Positions 61,801 to 64,000 of a stretch of 64,000 bases of DNA are shown piece after piece (position 1 is the first letter of the stretch; the number at the start of each line of letters is the position of its first letter). The notes beneath the pieces are model-generated. The model saw only the letters and a program-made list of their open reading frames with translations, had not been told where the DNA came from and searched no databases. Source of the stretch: Pseudomonas sp. LS44 (GTDB lineage: Bacteria > Pseudomonadota > Gammaproteobacteria > Pseudomonadales > Pseudomonadaceae); NCBI RefSeq assembly GCF_024730785.1, contig NZ_CP102830.1, positions 2,542,001 to 2,606,000 of the forward strand, read 5' to 3'. The position numbers and the translations under genes are program-made.

Positions 61801-64000
61801 ACTCACGCCATACGGGTCATCGCGGAACGCTGCCCAGTCGAAGCCCGACATCCCGACATAACGGTCACCTTCGCCACCGTTACCCATCATGATGTCATCG
61901 CCGCCCTCACCGTCCATGCGGTCGATGATCCCTGCTTCGCCGATGAACACGTCGTGGCCGAGAATCGGATCGTTGCCGAACGAATCGAAGTTATCGCCGG
62001 CGGCGCCATCTGCCATGCCATGTTCGATCCAGTCGTCACCCTCGTTGCCGAAGGTCATTTCGTTGGCCCGGGCGGCGAGGATGAAGTCGTTGCCGGTACC
62101 GCCGAAGATCTCCGATTCGTCCTCGATCTTGACGATGAAGTCACTGCCGAAGCCGCCGAGGATCAGGTCGATGCCATTCCCGCCATGGATGACGTCGTTG
62201 CCTTCGCCGCCCTGGATGTTGTCATCGCCGCCGCGGTCCGTGAGGATGTCATCGCCGGCACCACCGAACAGGAAGTCGTTGCCGAAGCCGCCTTCCAGGC
62301 GGTCATCCCCGGCATCCCCGTACAGAGTGTCGTCACCCAGGCTGGAAACCAGCACGTCGTTGCCGTCCGTACCACCGAGCACCACATGCTCGTCACCGGT
62401 ATAGCGCAGGTAGGTGTCCGCCAGTGGCCCCTGGGTCGGTGGATTCGGATTGATGCGAGTCACCGTGCCGTCATCTGGATCAGCGTTACCCAAACCCTCA
62501 TTGAATTGCACGACTTGATCCGCCTCAAGGATCAAACCAGGGGTGGAGAACACGTCACCCGGCAGGTGCGTGGCATTGGTGTTAGCCATGATCAGCTTGG
62601 CGAACGAGTTGTTCTCCAGCTCAGTCAGGAAGTTCAGCCCGGCGGTGCGCTCCAGGTAGTAGAAGCGGTCGCCGTCCTGGAGTTTCTCCATTTGCGTCTC
62701 GAAGACGAAATTGAAGGTCGAACCCAGTAGCCCACCAAATGGCATCTGCTTCTCGGCGAGACCACCAATCCACAGATCAACGTTGCCCAGACCGGTATTG
62801 GTGACTCCATCGATGTCTTTGACGCGAAGCGTGGAATTCGCCCAGCTGCCATTGCTGTTGAGGAACTCCAGCCGATCGGCTGGCGCGCCCTCTCCACCCA
62901 GTACCAGTAGCGACGCTGCGGCGCGCTTGCCCGCCAGCGTTGTCGCGCTGGTGATCGTGTCATGCGTACCGTAGGCGGCGATGAAGTTGATCAGCGACTC
63001 GGGGTGCTTCATGTTAATCGCCAGGTCGATCCAGCTCGCGTACGGCTTGAGCTGGGTGTCACCGGTCATTTCATAGAACTGATGACGCGCCGCATTCAGC
63101 GATGGCACGCCGGTATCCCGACCGCGCGCCAAGTTGATGGTCGCCAGATCCAGCGGCAACCCGAGCAGATTGTTGCGCAACGCCTCGGTGACGAACTCGT
63201 CGATCTCGTTGCCGAGTTGACGGGTCATGCCGCGGATGATTGCGCCTGCAGCGTCGTCCGCCGAGACATTGAGGAACTCCGGATTGGTCACCGGGTCGGT
63301 TGGCAGCAGCGGATTGAAATCCGGATTGCGCAACTGGTTAAACGCCAGTGGGTTAAGGAACGCCTCGATCAGGCCCATCTGGCTGGAGTTGAACGCCGGG
63401 TCCAGGCGATCGACCGTTTCGGTCAGCATCGAGTGGCCGAAGCGATACACCACGTGGGCAAACTCGGCGACGATGGCCGGATTGATGTCGGTGTCATAGA
63501 CCTGGGTCGGCGCGAAGAACGCGTCGACCTGCGGCTGGACCTTGCGAGCGAACTCCTCGAACACCAGGTGCTGATACTGCATCTCGGTCGAGAAGCGCGC
63601 AGCCTGGAACAAACGGGCGCCGTCCCATGCCAACGCCGCGATAGCCGCAGGGTCGGTGGGTATCGCCCCTACGTCGACACGTAGCCACTCATTGACGAAG
63701 GCCAGGTCGTTGCTCGCCAGGATCACTTCCTTGAGGTGCGCAACCATACGGTTGTGCTCCGCGTGGAACACATGGTGCACCGCGGTCAGGCCGATGTTCT
63801 CGTTTCCGCGACCATCGCCAGTAGCAAAGTGCGCGTCGAGCAGTTCGTTGTCGTATACCAACCGTTGCCCAGTCAGCGGGTTGACCGTCACCTCGCCCGG
63901 GAGGTCAGTGTCAGGAGCCAGCACGCCATTCACGAACACAGGCGCCGCGGTATGGGCGATATCGTCGAGGAAGGCATGACCGGTACGGATGGCAGCCGTG
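58804..64000 (-). CDS. Giant haem-peroxidase / RTX calcium-binding exoprotein (5' end outside window)
   Basis: The frame is open from 64000 to the stop at 58804, giving 1,732 residues, and continues beyond the window. The right edge ([17 protein letters not shown], then [13 protein letters not shown] and YRFGHSML near 63435, the probable proximal haem His) is an animal-type peroxidase domain reaching to about 62530. A first RTX block ([20 protein letters not shown] and following) covers about 62370-61900. Three Ig-like repeats with F/YQWQ motifs span about 61130-60200. A long RTX array of GGxGxDxL nonapeptides runs from 60180 to 58980. The last 60 residues ([15 protein letters not shown], ending ADFILTV) look like a type I secretion signal. 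The protein should be exported by an ABC-type secretion system (not in view) and fold on binding Ca2+ outside. Confidence 0.93.
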   Translation of the reverse strand, partial: TAAIRTGHAFLDDIAHTAAPVFVNGVLAPDTDLPGEVTVNPLTGQRLVYDNELLDAHFATGDGRGNENIGLTAVHHVFHAEHNRMVAHLKEVILASNDLAFVNEWLRVDVGAIPTDPAAIAALAWDGARLFQAARFSTEMQYQHLVFEEFARKVQPQVDAFFAPTQVYDTDINPAIVAEFAHVVYRFGHSMLTETVDRLDPAFNSSQMGLIEAFLNPLAFNQLRNPDFNPLLPTDPVTNPEFLNVSADDAAGAIIRGMTRQLGNEIDEFVTEALRNNLLGLPLDLATINLARGRDTGVPSLNAARHQFYEMTGDTQLKPYASWIDLAINMKHPESLINFIAAYGTHDTITSATTLAGKRAAASLLVLGGEGAPADRLEFLNSNGSWANSTLRVKDIDGVTNTGLGNVDLWIGGLAEKQMPFGGLLGSTFNFVFETQMEKLQDGDRFYYLERTAGLNFLTELENNSFAKLIMANTNATHLPGDVFSTPGLILEADQVVQFNEGLGNADPDDGTVTRINPNPPTQGPLADTYLRYTGDEHVVLGGTDGNDVLVSSLGDDTLYGDAGDDRLEGGFGNDFLFGGAGDDILTDRGGDDNIQGGEGNDVIHGGNGIDLILGGFGSDFIVKIEDESEIFGGTGNDFILAARANEMTFGNEGDDWIEHGMADGAAGDNFDSFGNDPILGHDVFIGEAGIIDRMDGEGGDDIMMGNGGEGDRYVGMSGFDWAAFRDDPYGVSVDFSMRAFNETPIAPSSASVLARFEMTEGLSGSQHGDILRGDSLDTAGILTSGIHGSVLNAAGIARIAGMQEFLDAMQGAPVSSFGSGNIILGGSGSDIIEGRGGDDLLHGDKYLNVKIGVTGHPTITSANSMTELVPYMLSGEIRPDQLSIVRELLDGEADYDTAVFSGLSTEYTFDFEGDVLVVTDSVVGRDGTDRLTGIERLQFNDGAVPISGDNEAPTGSLVILDAITGLRDDTPSSGQLLRVTPIAVQDGDNITLANPNGAITGAVSYFWQVETVAGSGIFDDIVLDAGGEETIATGQTFRVTDELAGLNLRVRAVYKDANGTLEIVDSAPNALPEGGPEIDIAAPAQGQLLTASLGDLVDPDGTTTSTFSYQWQVGSVGNFNDIDGATGSTFTPGQAQVGQQIRVVVSYVDDFGVAESAASGPTQQVANVNDAPVGLPQISDTTPEQGQVLTAVTGGITDLDGLGTFSYQWQQGNGVSFTDIDGATNATYTPGSGQLNLQLQVIVRYTDGFGQLEQLTSVATQAVAAVAGLIITGTNLANTLDGAAGNDVIQGLGGNDVLNGLGGLDLLLGGTGNDTLNGGDDNDTLSGDAGNDILNGGTGADTMNGGTGNDTYVVDNLGDVVSEAGGNGTDLVQTTLGSYTLVTGVENLTYTGLDSFTGTGNTVANVITGGAGDDSLSGDAGNDTLNGNGGSDTLIGDAGNDALNGGAGDDSLDGGTGNDDLNGGAGNDSYFVDAVGDDIIEAAGGGTDTAFSTSAAFTLDANVEDFVQIGSNATVASGNALANVMSGNVGNDTLNGQGGNDTLSGAGGDDTLNGGGGNDSLDGGIGNDGMSGGAGNDQLLGGAGIDSLNGDTGTDLLDGGEDDDALDGGSGNDTLIGGAGADFLDGGTGNDIVTGGTGDDIMVANSGNDTFVFSAGFGSDQIIGFDANPNGGQDRLDISAFNITAATFAAGVAIVDDGVDTVVNIGADSIRLVGVVDVTTVTAADFILTV

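Overview
This window looks like chromosomal DNA of a GC-rich gammaproteobacterium of the genus Pseudomonas or a close relative. The evidence is direct: the proteins are Pseudomonas-type throughout (EF-P with its rhamnosyltransferase EarP, Ohr/OhrR, class II DAHP synthase, the Anbu operon, DUF1127, DUF2897 and DUF3203 small proteins). Several gene blocks also follow the order I remember from P. aeruginosa PAO1: roughly PA2840-PA2852 (1-16974), PA1674-PA1689 (36739-48871) and PA1653-PA1655 (49651-51983). That order is from memory and was not searched. I cannot name the species. I see no insertion sequence with a transposase, no CRISPR array, no prophage and no rRNA.

Layout. 1-8981: DEAD-box RNA helicase (cut by the window edge), crotonase, chemoreceptor, SpeE-like methyltransferase, and an FMO/SDR/TauE cluster. 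9400-16974: class II DAHP synthase, YcaQ-type DNA glycosylase, DUF3291, DUF1127/LysR pair, ohrR-ohr peroxide module, efp-earP translation module and tRNA-Ser(GGA). 17200-21891: crotonase, two secreted proteins, CorA, a class I glutamine amidotransferase and a small unknown protein. 22151-25663: a two-gene fatty-acid beta-oxidation operon. 26103-32857: a tiny membrane protein, a cytochrome c, the four-gene Anbu/transglutaminase/alpha-E/ATP-grasp operon, a second amidotransferase and an RraB-like protein. 33320-36478: a BVMO/esterase/SDR operon. 36739-48871: LTA-synthase-like sulfatase, AlkA and Ogt repair enzymes, a divergent orphan acireductone dioxygenase, an MFS carrier, aroC, prmB, an Smr-domain protein and folE. 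49315-58739: DUF2798, GST, aminotransferase with a divergent MarR regulator, LysE, BenE and BASS transporters, SDR, zinc-less MDR, pyrF and two small proteins. 58804-64000: the C-terminal 1,732 residues of a very large haem-peroxidase/RTX exoprotein whose start lies beyond the window.

How the genes work together. The ohrR-ohr pair with its palindromic sites is a self-contained organic-peroxide sensor and detoxifier. EF-P and EarP form a translation-elongation module, with EarP glycosylating Arg32 of EF-P. AlkA, Ogt and the YcaQ-type protein deal with alkylated DNA. DAHP synthase and chorismate synthase are entry and exit enzymes of the shikimate pathway. Two separate flavin monooxygenase clusters, each with an SDR, suggest oxidation of ketones or related xenobiotics. 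The Anbu operon is conserved but its physiological role is unsettled.

The most unusual signals are outside the ordinary genes. At least five families of small inverted repeats are scattered between genes. One family (copies at 24316, 32973, 45322 and 53971) keeps a common core while its terminal arms differ between copies yet still pair, and three of the four copies begin directly at a stop codon. In two places (9084-9164 and 57114-57132) the 3' end of a gene is repeated on the far side of a palindromic element. The orphan acireductone dioxygenase has Arg where the second metal-binding His is expected, and an isochorismatase-family protein has Ser at the nucleophile Cys position.
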